DNA from: Rhabditoides inermis
Lineage: Eukaryota; Nematoda; Chromadorea; Rhabditida; Rhabditidae
Direction of reading: 5' to 3'
DNA: 64,000 nucleotides
NCBI GenBank assembly: GCA_963966185.1
Contig: CAWZYM010000271.1
Span: 984,001 to 1,048,000, forward strand
This document shows positions 1 through 12,463 of this stretch, in pieces. The number at the start of each line of letters is the position of its first letter. The first letter of the stretch is position 1. The notes under the pieces were generated by a model. That model saw only the letters and a list, made by a program, of their open reading frames with translations, ran no database searches and was not told where the DNA came from. A program made the translations under genes and the position numbers.

Positions 1-363
1 GAGAGGGTCCGCACCAAGACAATGGCAGTGGCTATGTGCGTGACAGCTGTGAGTCTAACTGATTCCAACCATCTTCCGCTTCTCGATGTATCCTGTCGGG
101 AAAAGCTAGTCCACCTTCTGCCAATACGAGATGCTAGAGAGATTCAACTGAGTTCATTTTACTTATGTCCAAAATAAAACTACGGATTTATCGAATAGCG
201 TGATGAATATGTATGAGAACAGTGACTGTCCGTTTCGGTCGGTGGTCTCGTTCTTGCTGTGCTACTTCCTCGTGGGTGTCGTTCCGTGCGTGCGATGGTA
301 TGCGGTCGTGCCCAAGACATCCGCCCGCATCACATGGAACCATTCAGAGTGGACGGTGAGCGG

Positions 364-430
<67 letters not shown>

Positions 431-1604
431 CTCTGTATCTCTCTGTATCTCTCTCTATCTCTATATCTTTTTCTTCTCCCCCCCCCGCTTTTTTCCTTCT
501 CTTTCTCCTTTTTTCTCAATATCAATGTTACAAACGTTCCAGCTCTTCAAAGGACTGGAAGGACTGACTGGTGTGCTCACTCTTGTATCTTTCAACGTCA
601 CTTGGTTCGTCAACACAATTATTACATAATGAGAAGAAAAAAATTAAGGTTCGTCAATCGACACATTTATGGAAAACACGTCAAGTTAGAGCAGCTTGGG
701 CATAAATATCAGGTAATGTACTATGCTAACTTGTCTGTAATCAGGCAATTAGGATATCGCATTACGCGTCATATCGCGCATTATTATTACAGACTTTTGA
801 AAAAAAATCAACGAAAACAAACCAACGTCATCGTTTTTCAGATCCAAGAAAACAATCGGATTGTGGGATTACTGCTGCCTCTCTTCTGGACACAATTTGT
901 ATTCACATGTCTCAACTCTTTCGGAATACTACTTTTCCCCGTGGTACGAGAGAGGGTGAAGTGAAGATAGAAAAGAAAAAAAAGAGAGAGGAAAAAAGGA
1001 GCAAAAACATGAAAATCGATTTCCATTTGTCGTTTGAACCGAACGATGTCTAATGATAATGATAATTTCGATTTAGGTAATCCCAGGTAGCGACCCGGCC
1101 ACTCAAGTGAAGCAGTCTCTCTTCTCCGAGTGTGTATCTGCTATGCCTATATATTCTGCCTGTCTCTCACTCTACCTCATGAAACATCTTCCCAACGGTA
1201 AATAAAATCTTTGAAAAAAAAAGGAAAAAAAATCTTTTCAATGAGAGCCGAATATAATAACTATAATGGAACTTTAATGTATACTATAATGTTTATACTT
1301 TAATGTTTAGTTCGAATTGCCGCCTCCGTAGTAAATGCCCTGGAGAACCAGGATCATTACTTTGTTTCGCTCCGCAATATGTTCGATAGTCACTCCGCAC
1401 CGGGTACGGAAAATTGAAAGTTAATTCCATTATATTCTATATAATTTCATGTGTTCTACTCATGATTCATCGATCAATTTCAGCATAAAAAGTTTAATCA
1501 TCAAATTTTCAGCTACGCCTGCTGGGAATCTTATGAAGCACACAATTATCGAGACGAGCGCGAGAATCGTTTCCAACACCAACACACGCTCCGGCGGCCA
1601 GTGA
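1..1604 (+). CDS. sra-superfamily serpentine chemoreceptor, 3' part
   Basis: Seven-transmembrane chemoreceptor, N-terminus cut off by the window edge. Supported exons are 1-48, about 196-355, 543-604, 649-712, 842-955, 1077-1197, 1311-1403 and 1513-1604 (TGA); the last six join in frame. A Cys-containing TM segment (SFLLCYFLVGVVPCVRW) is followed by a TM ending in SFNVTWFVNRH. A loop with LGHKYQIQENNR then leads into TM6 (LLLPLFWTQFVFTC) and TM7 (SAMPIYSACLSLYL). The KYQ.xEN motif before TM6 is what sra/srab/srb-type receptors carry, as I know the families; the exact class is not certain. The 44-nt intron 605-648 removes an apparent stop in the TM5 exon. Signalling role at the sensory cilium is inferred from family. 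Confidence 0.6.
366..480 (+). repeat. (CT)n tract running into (GT)n and CT-rich DNA
   Basis: About 50 nt of pure CT followed by GT and TATCTC repeats, lying in a receptor intron directly after its donor. It generates long Ser/Leu and Arg/Glu open frames that are not genes. Confidence 0.95.
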
Positions 1605-2005
1605 ACGGTATTGGAAAGAAAACAAACATTCTGTGAGTGCTCATTCGGGAACCTGTGCTATCTGTTTTATCCTATTTTTGTGTTTATTTTTTCCAATCAC
1701 GCTTGCCGTATTCACTCTATTTATGTGTTTGTCCTGTGTTCTTCTATATAGTATACACGGTAAAAAAAATATTATTATTATTATTCTGTGCTGCAGCAGT
1801 TTTGCGGTAACCTTCTCAAATAAAACTGTACTCGATTGTTCGAAACATTCGAAAAATGCAGCAATGCAGCAGACTAAAAATGCAGCAGAATCAACCCAAC
1901 ACAAACCCAACACATGTCATGGAATACTCATGATTACCATGCTCACAGAGTCAGCATCTCCGTCAAACGACGATTGAATGGCGTGAACCTGACCGACTAA
2001 TAGGA

Positions 2006-2076
2006 TCGGCGCGAAGCGCCGATCGTTTGGGTCCTATCCAGCGGCGCGCAGAACCGCTCGGCCCGGAGGGCCGCGA
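2006..2076. repeat. GC-rich hairpin cluster in receptor 3' flank
   Basis: A perfect 9-bp stem (GATCGGCGC / GCGCCGATC, 3-nt loop) is enclosed by a weaker TAGGAT/GTCCTA pairing. A second GC palindrome (CTCGGCCC/GGAGGGCC) follows. It stands out sharply from AT-rich surroundings. The flanks 1605-2005 and 2077-2440 hold no convincing gene; 1605-1980 is probably 3' UTR or flank. Confidence 0.6.
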
Positions 2077-2461
2077 AAATCGCTTGTAATTCATTAAAGT
2101 AATAAATGTTCCAGAGTTATATCATGATCTTGTCTCTAAATCGTCCGTTGAACAACTATAAACAAAAACTAAACATGAAACAATAGTTTAATACCCAAAA
2201 ATATGTTCGCCGGTTACGTCTGCACGTCTGTCAGTTGTGCAGCTGTTCGCTGATTCGCTGAAAGACCCTCTCACTAGTCCCGCCCCCGCGCGCTCGTTGG
2301 TTCGTGATGCGGAATGTGTGCGGGAGAGCGCGATAATGCGATAATGTGCCCACTGTTTGTGATTTGCGTCGTCGTTCACGCGCGTTTTGTTATTGTTATC
2401 TTTGTTGTTTGAAATACATTTTGAAAAAAAGAATTTTTTTTCGAAATTCAACAAAAGAACA

Positions 2462-3385
2462 TTCATTCTCTTCTGAAAAGTACAAGCGTAAAGTAGCTCT
2501 GTTTGGGTTCATCTCAATTCAACAAAAGCACATGCATAAAACTATTATTTCTACACTAAACAATAAACACAAACCTGCTCTCTCAAAACGATCACAAATA
2601 CATTGACAATCAAATGCCAATATGAATATACTATTGCACACACACACACATTCTATCACTCACATTCTATTAAAGTGACAATTTTATTGATCCGCAATCG
2701 GAAAAAACTTGAATTTTGAATTGGCGCGCTTTACAAATTCTAGCTATAACTATTGAACTTGAGATGCGTATCGCATAGGGATATGTTTATCGGCTTCTAC
2801 GACTTCAGTTTATGCTAGAAACTGAATTTCATATCAAAATTTTATTTCGAAATTCCCGTCATTCAAGACGTTTTAGACACTCAGCTGTGATGTAACCTCA
2901 CTTTTTACCCATAAAGCGTTCAAAATCAACTATTTTTTGAGGCAAAAAATAGTTTAAAATCATGAAAAAAGTTCTAGTTTTCAGGTTTAGTAGATGTTAC
3001 TTGATGTTTCCATTAACTTTTCATCAGTCTAATATCATTTTTAAGTGAAATTGTCACTTTAACCCGTATATCAAATGAGTCATCTATGAAAAAACTCTTG
3101 TATTTGTATACATTCAAAAATAATGAAAACGTTATTGTAAACTTAACGATTGTTCTATAGCTGTTTATTGATTTTTACAATGCTTTCATAAGAAATAAGA
3201 AAATATATTATATAGCCCCTATGATAAATTATCGATAAAGTATACGTTTTTTTACATATCGTTTAAAAAGCAGGTTTGTGTTTATAGTTTAGTGTAGAAA
3301 TAATAATTTTATGCATGTGCTTTTGTTGAATTGAGGTGAACCCAAACAGAGCTACTTTACGCTTGTACTTTTCAGAAGAGAATCT
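2462..3385. mobile_element. Foldback MITE, family A, with a nested MITE
   Basis: Inverted arms at 2462-2580 and 3270-3385 contain CATGCATAAAA and ACACAAACCTGC and their complements. The loop is interrupted by a second MITE (2672-3066). Related arms occur at 47975-48287 and 60770-61022. No coding capacity is seen. Confidence 0.75.
2672..3066. mobile_element. MITE family B, copy 1
   Basis: About 390 bp ending in TTAAAGTGACAATTT and its inverse. A second copy in opposite orientation sits at 32505-32896 in a synaptojanin intron, alignable by eye over its whole length with scattered substitutions. A TA or TTAA target duplication is compatible with the ends. Non-autonomous. Confidence 0.8.
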
Positions 3386-3429
3386 CTCTTTTGTTTCTGT
3401 ATTTCGAGGAGACAGATGACGAAACTTTC

Positions 3430-3444
3430 TTCTCTCTCTCTCTT

Positions 3445-3483
<39 letters not shown>
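3430..3483 (+). repeat. (CT)n microsatellite
   Basis: CT-rich tract just beyond the right arm of the family A foldback. The stretch 3484-3718 shows no gene. Confidence 0.9.
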
Positions 3484-3487
<4 letters not shown>

Positions 3488-3718
3488 CAATTACTTCAGT
3501 GAAAATATGTGTCACATTCTTTGTAAATGTCCATGTAAGGGACATGGAGATGCGAGCGAAAAAAAACTTGTGACAATCAGTGACGTCTTACTGTCATTAT
3601 CTAGCACACCTCCGACCCATCAAATAGCACAATGAAATACTCTTATCTCCTACAAGATGAGCGGAAAACGTGTTCAAATAGCGCGGAGTAGTCGAGCTCT
3701 AGCACCATTGTCACCAGC

Positions 3719-5532
<1,814 letters not shown>

Positions 5533-6527
5533 TCGTTTTCCGCAATTTTATGATATCACTGTATGAAGTTTCATGGTTTTATGACAACATTGTTTCATAT
5601 CAGTGAGTAATGCACTGATGAGATAACACGCGAAAAAAATTCATGTTTGGTGGGCGGTAGTAAAATGATGAGTATTCTGTGAGAAAAAGATCATCATAAA
5701 AACACATTTGCTTGATGAACGCAGCGGAGAAACAGTTGCAAAGATATAAAACGCTTTTCACAAAAGTTTGCGTTGTTACTTTGTATTGTTCAACTGTTCT
5801 CTTTTGATCCGTGAACTTTTTTAAGAGCGTACAACGGTTACCAGGCTTTCTGTTAGAGGCTTCTGAGAGGTCGGATGGTCTTGCGCGGGCCGATAGCGCG
5901 GCTAGATGCGGTGAAATGATGTCTATGTGAGAAGATGGCTGCCGTACCGTGAACGGAGAGAAGACCCTCCCCTCTCCACCTGAACAAAGGAAGAAAAAAG
6001 CAAAAATTCCGAGCGGAAACAGAATTTTATCGTTGTTTTATTGATGACAACGAAATCGACACTACTCTGAAACTCGGGAAACAGTTCGTTGTCCGAGTAC
6101 ACTTGTAAGAGAGATGTGATATAATAATATTTATCTGACAAGAGATTATAGAGACATAGTAACACATTAGAAAATATACAGTGTGCAATCCAGAATTACT
6201 TTTCTACTTTTTTTATTTGATCTAGCATAGAGAAATCTACTCTGGAACACGGACATTTAAGATGGTTCTCTCGGTTTCACATATAAAAATAGTCCGCATC
6301 GGCTAAGGGACGAGGAAATGTGAGCGGCGAGATCAAGTTTGTGCTCGATTGGTGACAGTGTCTTATACAAGTTCAATCTTATACAATTGTTTTTTGTTTT
6401 AACTTGTGTCGAACCCATGCTTGGTTCACGATGTTGGCGGTAGCGTGACTCCTTCTTGAATCCCAGAACACGCGAACTGCCTGTAAGCAACAAAGCCACC
6501 TTGTGACAAGCTACGGTTGGAAGAAAC
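5533..6527. other. Intergenic, no gene seen
   Basis: 3' flank of the Cys-rich gene and 3' flank of the convergent minus-strand receptor. AT-rich, with no splice-consistent open frame. Confidence 0.6.
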
Positions 6528-7925
6528 TTACACGACGTTCACTGTCGTTTTCAGACGCATAGAGTTTGCAGTTGTGGTGAACTCCGTGACTGTGACACTG
6601 CTCTCTTTGATTTTCGATGAGTTATAATCTCTAACGCTCTGCAAAAAAACGATATTGTGCCAATGGATGGGACGACAAAGCCACATCTCGAAATGGCTCT
6701 GTCGTCTTGTAGCCGGTAGCCGGCAGCACTCACTCTTTTCAGCCAATCTCGCTTCGTCTTCAACCAGGTATTGTGCTCGCGAAACGCCTTCTTGTAGTCC
6801 GAGCTCCGAGACAGATAAATGAAATAGTTCTGTGCGTAGCAGACGCAAGCAGGTATCGACTGAAAAGGGGGGACGGTGTGGGAAAGTTTCACAACGATCA
6901 TACTACCGCCATGTTTTTGATGAGCTCGGCCCATTCATTTGGCAATTGCAGCCAGCCAACTGACAAAATGATGGTGAGAGTGAGAAACCACGTCATAACG
7001 TAGCAGACAAACATCACCGACAGAGTGCGCATCATCTATAATCGCCAAGTTCGCATGTATCTCACATTGAACGATCCCACCTTGTTGTGGCTCCGCAGTT
7101 GTGGATTCATCACACATACGTTCGCAGCATTATCGTTTTTCTTTGCCTTGAATCGATCGAGAGCACCTCGCTTGATCCACAAAGTGATGTAGGCTATCGA
7201 ATAAACGACAATATGCACGCATGCTAGCGTCTGCTGAGCTATGGCCGAATACAACACGACTGCGTCGGATTGGACTAGGAACGGACTACAGTAGCCTGCA
7301 AATGCCTTCTTAACAAATGAAAAGCTACAGTATGAACGTACGAATATCTTTGTCGTCGATCCAATATTCGATGGTCAGCAACATGATGAAAGACCACGTG
7401 ACTGCTAGGCATATCCAACATGTCAGGTAGAAGCGCAATGTCATTTTTCGATACTTGGCAGGAAGTATCATAATAAATAGTAGATCTGATGCTATAGCCA
7501 GCATGATGAACATTTGCAGATTGAGGAACAGTGTGTACAACGCCAAGTGATGAAAACATTCTCTTCGCGTCATACCTGGTTCTTAAATCGAAATCTTTAA
7601 TGGGCAAACCACGGTTCTATCACTTTTCAACATAGCATATGCGTGCCACAGTTCTGACAGTAGACATATCACATGTGATGCTGATGTTATAGCCAGTAAG
7701 TATCCTGAACGTTACAATTTTTTAACATTTTGACATATCATACATACCGTATTTGGTGTGAAACTCTTTCTTTCTGTACGTAGCCAGCAGAATATTGGTT
7801 TGACCAAAAAGTCCTGCGACTATGATAGGTAATAACAATATGGCGATTATAGTGTAAATGAAATTCTCCGCGTACATGAATCTGTATGATTGTGGCTTCT
7901 CCTTAAAAACATCGGATATAAACAA
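6528..7925 (-). CDS. srsx-like serpentine chemoreceptor
   Basis: Seven-TM receptor on the minus strand in seven exons: 7925-7748, 7704-7624, 7575-7342, 7295-7081, 7035-6907, 6859-6734 and 6638-6528. Together they are 1074 nt (357 aa) with no stop. TM1 contains FGQTNILLATYRKKEF; TM2 SASHVICLLSELWHAYAML; TM3 LFLNLQMFIMLAIASDLLFIM followed by PAKYRKM, the DRY-equivalent. TM6 is FVCYVMTWFLTLTIILSV, and the C-tail starts YLSRSSDYKKAF. The N-x-x-L...K pattern after TM1 and the D....P.KY motif after TM3 fit the srsx class as I know it. A 48-nt intron (7623-7576) removes an in-frame TAA between TM2 and TM3. The start is the first Met of the TM1 exon. Confidence 0.75.
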
Positions 7926-9170
7926 AACTTGTAACCTGCAATGGTTCGCAGCATGGCTGTTCAGTCTCTACGCGCGGTGCGTGTAGAGGCGACTTCAATC
8001 CGACTCTGCGTCTTTCTTTCATCTACTTTACAGCGCTCGATGTAGATCAGAACTCACCACAACAACTCGAAAATGTCAAGGCGACGTCAAAGTTCCAGCG
8101 GCCTTCCAGCAGCCAGTGAACAGCGCGTGAGATGGCAAGTGGATGTGGGCCGCCAGTTATCCACACAATCAGCTTTGCACTATAGTGTAATTAGATAAAC
8201 AATTACGTGTTCGCTTGTTCGCTACGAGAACATCAACAGTATCCGACGGATAGTATTCGATATCTACACCACATCTGCACTTCAAACAACCTTGCATCAA
8301 TCTACCTGAGAGTACTTGCTTGGATAAAGCTTTTAGAATTAGAAAGCTATCAGCATGGCACTGTAATACGATAATAATACCATAATGATACCACAAACAG
8401 AAATTTCTTTTAATTTCTGTCAGTGTTCAGTGGAGGATAGTAGATACTCGATTCACACTCGTAACACGCCCGAAAACAATAAATTGGGCTGAGTGGTTTC
8501 CGTCGGATTATGTTAATCACTGATTGGCAATCAGTGATGTTGGATTGTTATGTGCTCTCTTTTTAGGAGGCCAGTGGTGATTCACTCGTGGTGGTTTAAG
8601 TTGTTTTATCAGAACAACGTAATCAAATAGCAATAGCAGTGGTGATAACAATCAACAATACAATACGTTACAACAGTACTCAGGGAACAGTTAACTATGA
8701 CGCAATAGATGGAGCACGGGAAGATGGGAAAACGGGCTAGACAGACACTAGCGAATACGAAACAACGATTGACCTTCATAGTACCTTCATAGTTTCATAG
8801 TACTCGGGCCTGTTGTAGACGCTCTTTTGCACTCCGCGGGATTCAAACACGGGACACTCATCTATATTCCATACTGCCATATTTCGAAAACCATATTGCG
8901 CAACCGAATGACTGGACTGGCACACCGGGACAACAACTGTGGGCGGCAGAGTTTATATACGTGATAGCTGATAGCGACTGATAAACGATGAGTTAAACTG
9001 ATGAACAAGGAACGCACACTGGAATGATTGTATTGATTTCGTTAAAAACGAAATCAGTATCGTCCAAGATTAGTTGGAGCGCTGAGCGTGGGCGGCGATG
9101 GTTGAATCGGGAAGACGAAGGAATTGGAATTGGATGGAGAACATCTCACCCCACACGTTCTCGAGAGAGA
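7926..9170. other. Upstream region of the srsx-like receptor, no gene seen
   Basis: Would hold the receptor promoter. No TATA or exon structure could be supported. Scattered short open frames lack splice context or family resemblance. Confidence 0.5.
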
Positions 9171-9289
9171 TCTAAAAGAGACGAGCTGAGACTGCAACCA
9201 CACCAACACCTACCTCTCCATCCTCTCCGTAGTGCGCCTGCTTCACCCTGGCGTCAGCCACCACGTCCCTCAGAAGACGTCCACGCGAC

Positions 9290-11784
9290 TTGTGCGTGCT
9301 CGCGTCGGCGCACAACTGCCTTCCAGCAGTCCCACGTCGTCTCGACCGGGTCGTGTCCCAGCGCGACCGAGAGGCCCGGCTGCCGCGACGGCGGTGACGA
9401 AGCCAGGCCCGGTAGCGGCAGCTGTCCCGGTCGCTCCCCCCGCCCCGGCCAGCATAGCCTTCGCCGCCGCCACCACAGGATTCACCAAGCCCGCCGCAGC
9501 AACGCCCGCAGCTATCGCCATTCTGAAACAAGCGATAGACAAATTGACACAGCACTCAAGTCAGGAAAATCCAGCACTTCAGCACTTCAGCACTTCAGCA
9601 CATGACGCCAAGTGCTGAATTTTCCGATTTCCTTGTCTGGGACCTAACAAACCGGTGCCGATGTGATGCTAATTTTTTATAGTGATAGTTTTTATTTAAA
9701 GTAATCAAATCTGACAATATTATAACTGCACATTTAATTTTTACTTTACTGTATATGACATTGTGTAACGTTTGCGACTTCCATTTGAACTGCCATTAAT
9801 AATAATTTATTACAGTCAAGATAACTGCGCCACACTAAACTGACGTGTAGGTATAGTATGGAGTTGAAAGACAATATGAAATGTTATGGAAAATGTCTCG
9901 TAAAAGTTGGGAACTTGGCATTTGATAGGATTCCGAAGTCTAGCATGACACCCGCCCCCCGGTGCCATTCCAGTCAGAATAGAATGTTATAAAGATAAAT
10001 CACAGCAGTTTCAGTGACGATAAAATCATTAGTTTCAAGATCATTGGTCTGCAAAAGCAACTCTGTGATATGTTGCCATATAAAATGATATCTTGATCCC
10101 ATGGTCCCAGTGGATCATGCTGCCTACATATTCTTCTTTTTCGATCAGCTTGAACCGTTCTGAGATGCCGAAGAGGCATGATGAAGAAGAAGCTGCAACT
10201 ACGTCTATCTTCGATCATTATAGTCAGATTGGATCCTATATGCCATCCGTGACATTTCACATGTCGTGCAGTTTGTTGCAACACAATTTGTATGTCTTCA
10301 AATATTCAAAACGCTTTGTAAGAGAGAATCGAACCCTTGGGGAGCTCGCAACGATCGCGCACTGGCGGCGCGCTCTACCAGAGGCAGTGGTTAAGAGATC
10401 GAAGAGAAAGCCCATCTAGCTCCACTGGCCTCTTCAGTGTACAATGATGAGAGATAACGAGCAAACATATCTGCGAAACTCAATGACCTCTCAGTATGAG
10501 CCTCAATGGCGCAGTGGTAGAGCGCGCCGCCAGTGCGCGATTGTTGCGAGCTGCCCAAGGGTTCGATTCCCTCTTGCAAAGCGTTTTGGATACTTGAAGA
10601 CATACAAATTGTGTTGCACGAAACTGCACAAAAAATGTCACGGATGGCATTTAAGATCCAATACGACTATAATAAGCAGTATTGTAAGGAGAAGTCCGTG
10701 GAATGAATTTCTAAAACTGTTGATCGGATGGCCTAAAAACGGATGGCATATAGGATCCAATCTGACTATAATGATCGAAGATAGACGTAGTTGCAGCTTC
10801 TTCTTCATCATGCCTCTTCGGCATCTCAAAACGGTTCAAGCTGATCGAAAAAGAAGAATATGTAGGCAGCATGATCCACTGGGACCATGGGATCAGATAT
10901 CGTTTTATATGGCAACATACCACAGAGTTGCTTTTGCAGACCAATGATCTTGAAACTAATGATTTTATCGTCACTGAAACTGCTGTGATTTATCTTTATA
11001 ACATTCTATTCTGACTGGAATGGCAGTTCAAATGGAAGTCGCAAACGTTACACAATTGTCATATACAGTAAAGTAAAAACTAAATGTGCAGTTATAATAT
11101 TGTCAGATTTGATTACTTTAAATAAAAAAAAACTATCACTATAAAAAATTAGCATCACATCGGCACCGGTTTGTTAGGTCCCAGACAAGGAAATCGGAAA
11201 ATTCAGCACTTGACGTCATGTGCTGAAGTGCTGAAGTGCTGAAGTGCTGGATTTTCCTGGTTTTCGGGATTCCTGATAACTGACGTTTCGTTCATTCAGC
11301 ACTCGTGTCCACCGTCGGTTGACCGCAACGCGAGGTCTCTGCGAATGAACGACACCGCCTCTGTGAAGGTAGAAATAGCAAAACATCGAAATGACACGGC
11401 TGATTCTCGATGCGAAACACTACCAACGCTATACCGTAGTATCATTCACTGCGCACTCTCGAAGGGTTTTATTTGTGCGTATTTCTTTTTAGTGACGCTT
11501 TTATGTAGGCATATTCATTCAATATTCTAATGGTTTGACTTTGTAGGTCGGTCACCGTCTCACCGTGCGCTCCGAAAGTGCGAGTGCGTTGGAGGGAATG
11601 CCGGGTGAGTAAGCACACTGCAAACATCTAAAAGCGACACTCTCTTGCAGACATTTGCGTGCAGCCTCCTCTGTACCTGTTGTTCTCCTCGCTCCTCGTC
11701 CTTTCTCTGATTGCCGCTCTGGCCGCTTGCTGCTGGGTGCGCGACCGGACAGACAGCGCCGAGAAGGCGGCGGGAGGAGTATAG
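9290..11784 (+). CDS. Possible single-pass membrane protein gene split by a foldback element
   Basis: Two coding blocks look real but I could not join them. The left (about 9290-9555) is Pro/Ala-rich (ARPRGPAAATAVTKPGP) and ends in a short helix, AIAILKQAIDKLTQHSS. The right starts near 11304 with SVDRNARSLRMNDTASVK. It continues in phase through an exon from about 11548 (VGHRLTVRSESASALEGMP), then an exon from about 11651 (DICVQPPLYLLF), a TM helix (SSLLVLSLIAALAACCWV) and a short basic/acidic tail to TAG at 11784. The 1.7-kb foldback element sits between the blocks, presumably in an intron. The blocks might belong to different genes. No function is assigned. Confidence 0.4.
9559..11262. mobile_element. 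Large foldback element with tRNA-like arms
   Basis: Two near-identical inverted arms, about 9559-10400 and 10495-11262. The outer ends carry tandem CAGCACTT/AAGTGCTG units and CAGGAAAATCC / GGATTTTCCTG. Each arm contains the same tRNA-like segment near the centre. The left arm has an extra 168-bp insert (9801-9968) bounded by TGCCAT direct repeats; the right arm carries a partial internal duplication near 10655-10745. No transposase is encoded. Confidence 0.8.
10499..10577 (+). other. tRNA-derived segment (SINE-like) in the foldback arm
   Basis: Contains a canonical A box (TGGCGCAGTGGTAGAGC) and B box (GGGTTCGATTCCC) at tRNA spacing, with a D-stem GCGC/GCGC and a T-arm. The acceptor stem does not close and the anticodon arm is not convincing. 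The inverted counterpart is at about 10322-10392 and has diverged in the A box. Best read as a pol III promoter fossil rather than a working tRNA. Confidence 0.65.
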
Positions 11785-12463
11785 TCAGTTCATCTATCAC
11801 TTACCATATCTCCTGACTCGCACGCTTCCCTCGCTCTCCGATGTATAGAAGCCAGACTGGCCCTCATCGTCCCAGAAGAGATTTTATGCATTATACATAT
11901 CACACCTGAAAGTGACAATAAAAGAATATTTTCTTGTAATTTTTCATTTCTCATTTCTTGAATAACAACACTCAAAACAAGTAGTCTACATCACCTGTTC
12001 CTTTTGTTTGTCTGAGAATTGAGAAATAACACACTATTACTCATTCGTAATCATTACTCAGGTAAAACAATGAGTTCCATATAGGCATATAGCAATGGTT
12101 TTGTAGTGACAAACAAAACAAAAAGTGTACAGATACAGTATAGAAAACTTTTTTAGTATAACTCCGATCGCCGACAAGACCTTCTAGCCACATCTGCCGA
12201 TGCCGATCTGATTTTTTTCAAAAGTAGAAACACTCTTAGTATTTATTTCGATATATTTTGTTGTTTGTGAAATTGTGAAATCATTGTGGAATGTAAAAAA
12301 GTGACAATAAATCGAAGCGAAAGCGAATAGATTCCGCAGCTAGTAATAACGCGTATTGTAAGTTCAAATAAATGACGCGCAAAGTTGAGCAGGTGCGAAA
12401 AATTGTTACTGCTCTTGTCAAGCTATGTATACCGTAATGCGCCAACTAATTTCTCTGTAATCA
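11785..12463. other. AT-rich intergenic spacer
   Basis: No open frame with splice support. AATAAA-like signals occur at about 11922 and 12305. Upstream flank of the ET-module gene. Confidence 0.6.

Noticed and set aside
200..567. Ser/Leu-rich 100-250 aa frames across the first CT tract
   Set aside because: Translation of simple repeat; the real receptor exons use another reading through introns.
1633..1980. 114-aa frame with a hydrophobic start
   Set aside because: AT-rich, begins in the receptor 3' flank, contains AATAAA; more likely UTR than a secreted peptide.
7576..7623. In-frame TAA making the srsx-like gene a pseudogene
   Set aside because: A 48-nt GT-AG intron removes it and gives a continuous 357-aa receptor.
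9270..9555. Minus-strand Ala/Gly-rich 90-127 aa frames
   Set aside because: The complementary plus-strand Pro/Ala frame has better context; both are compositionally biased.
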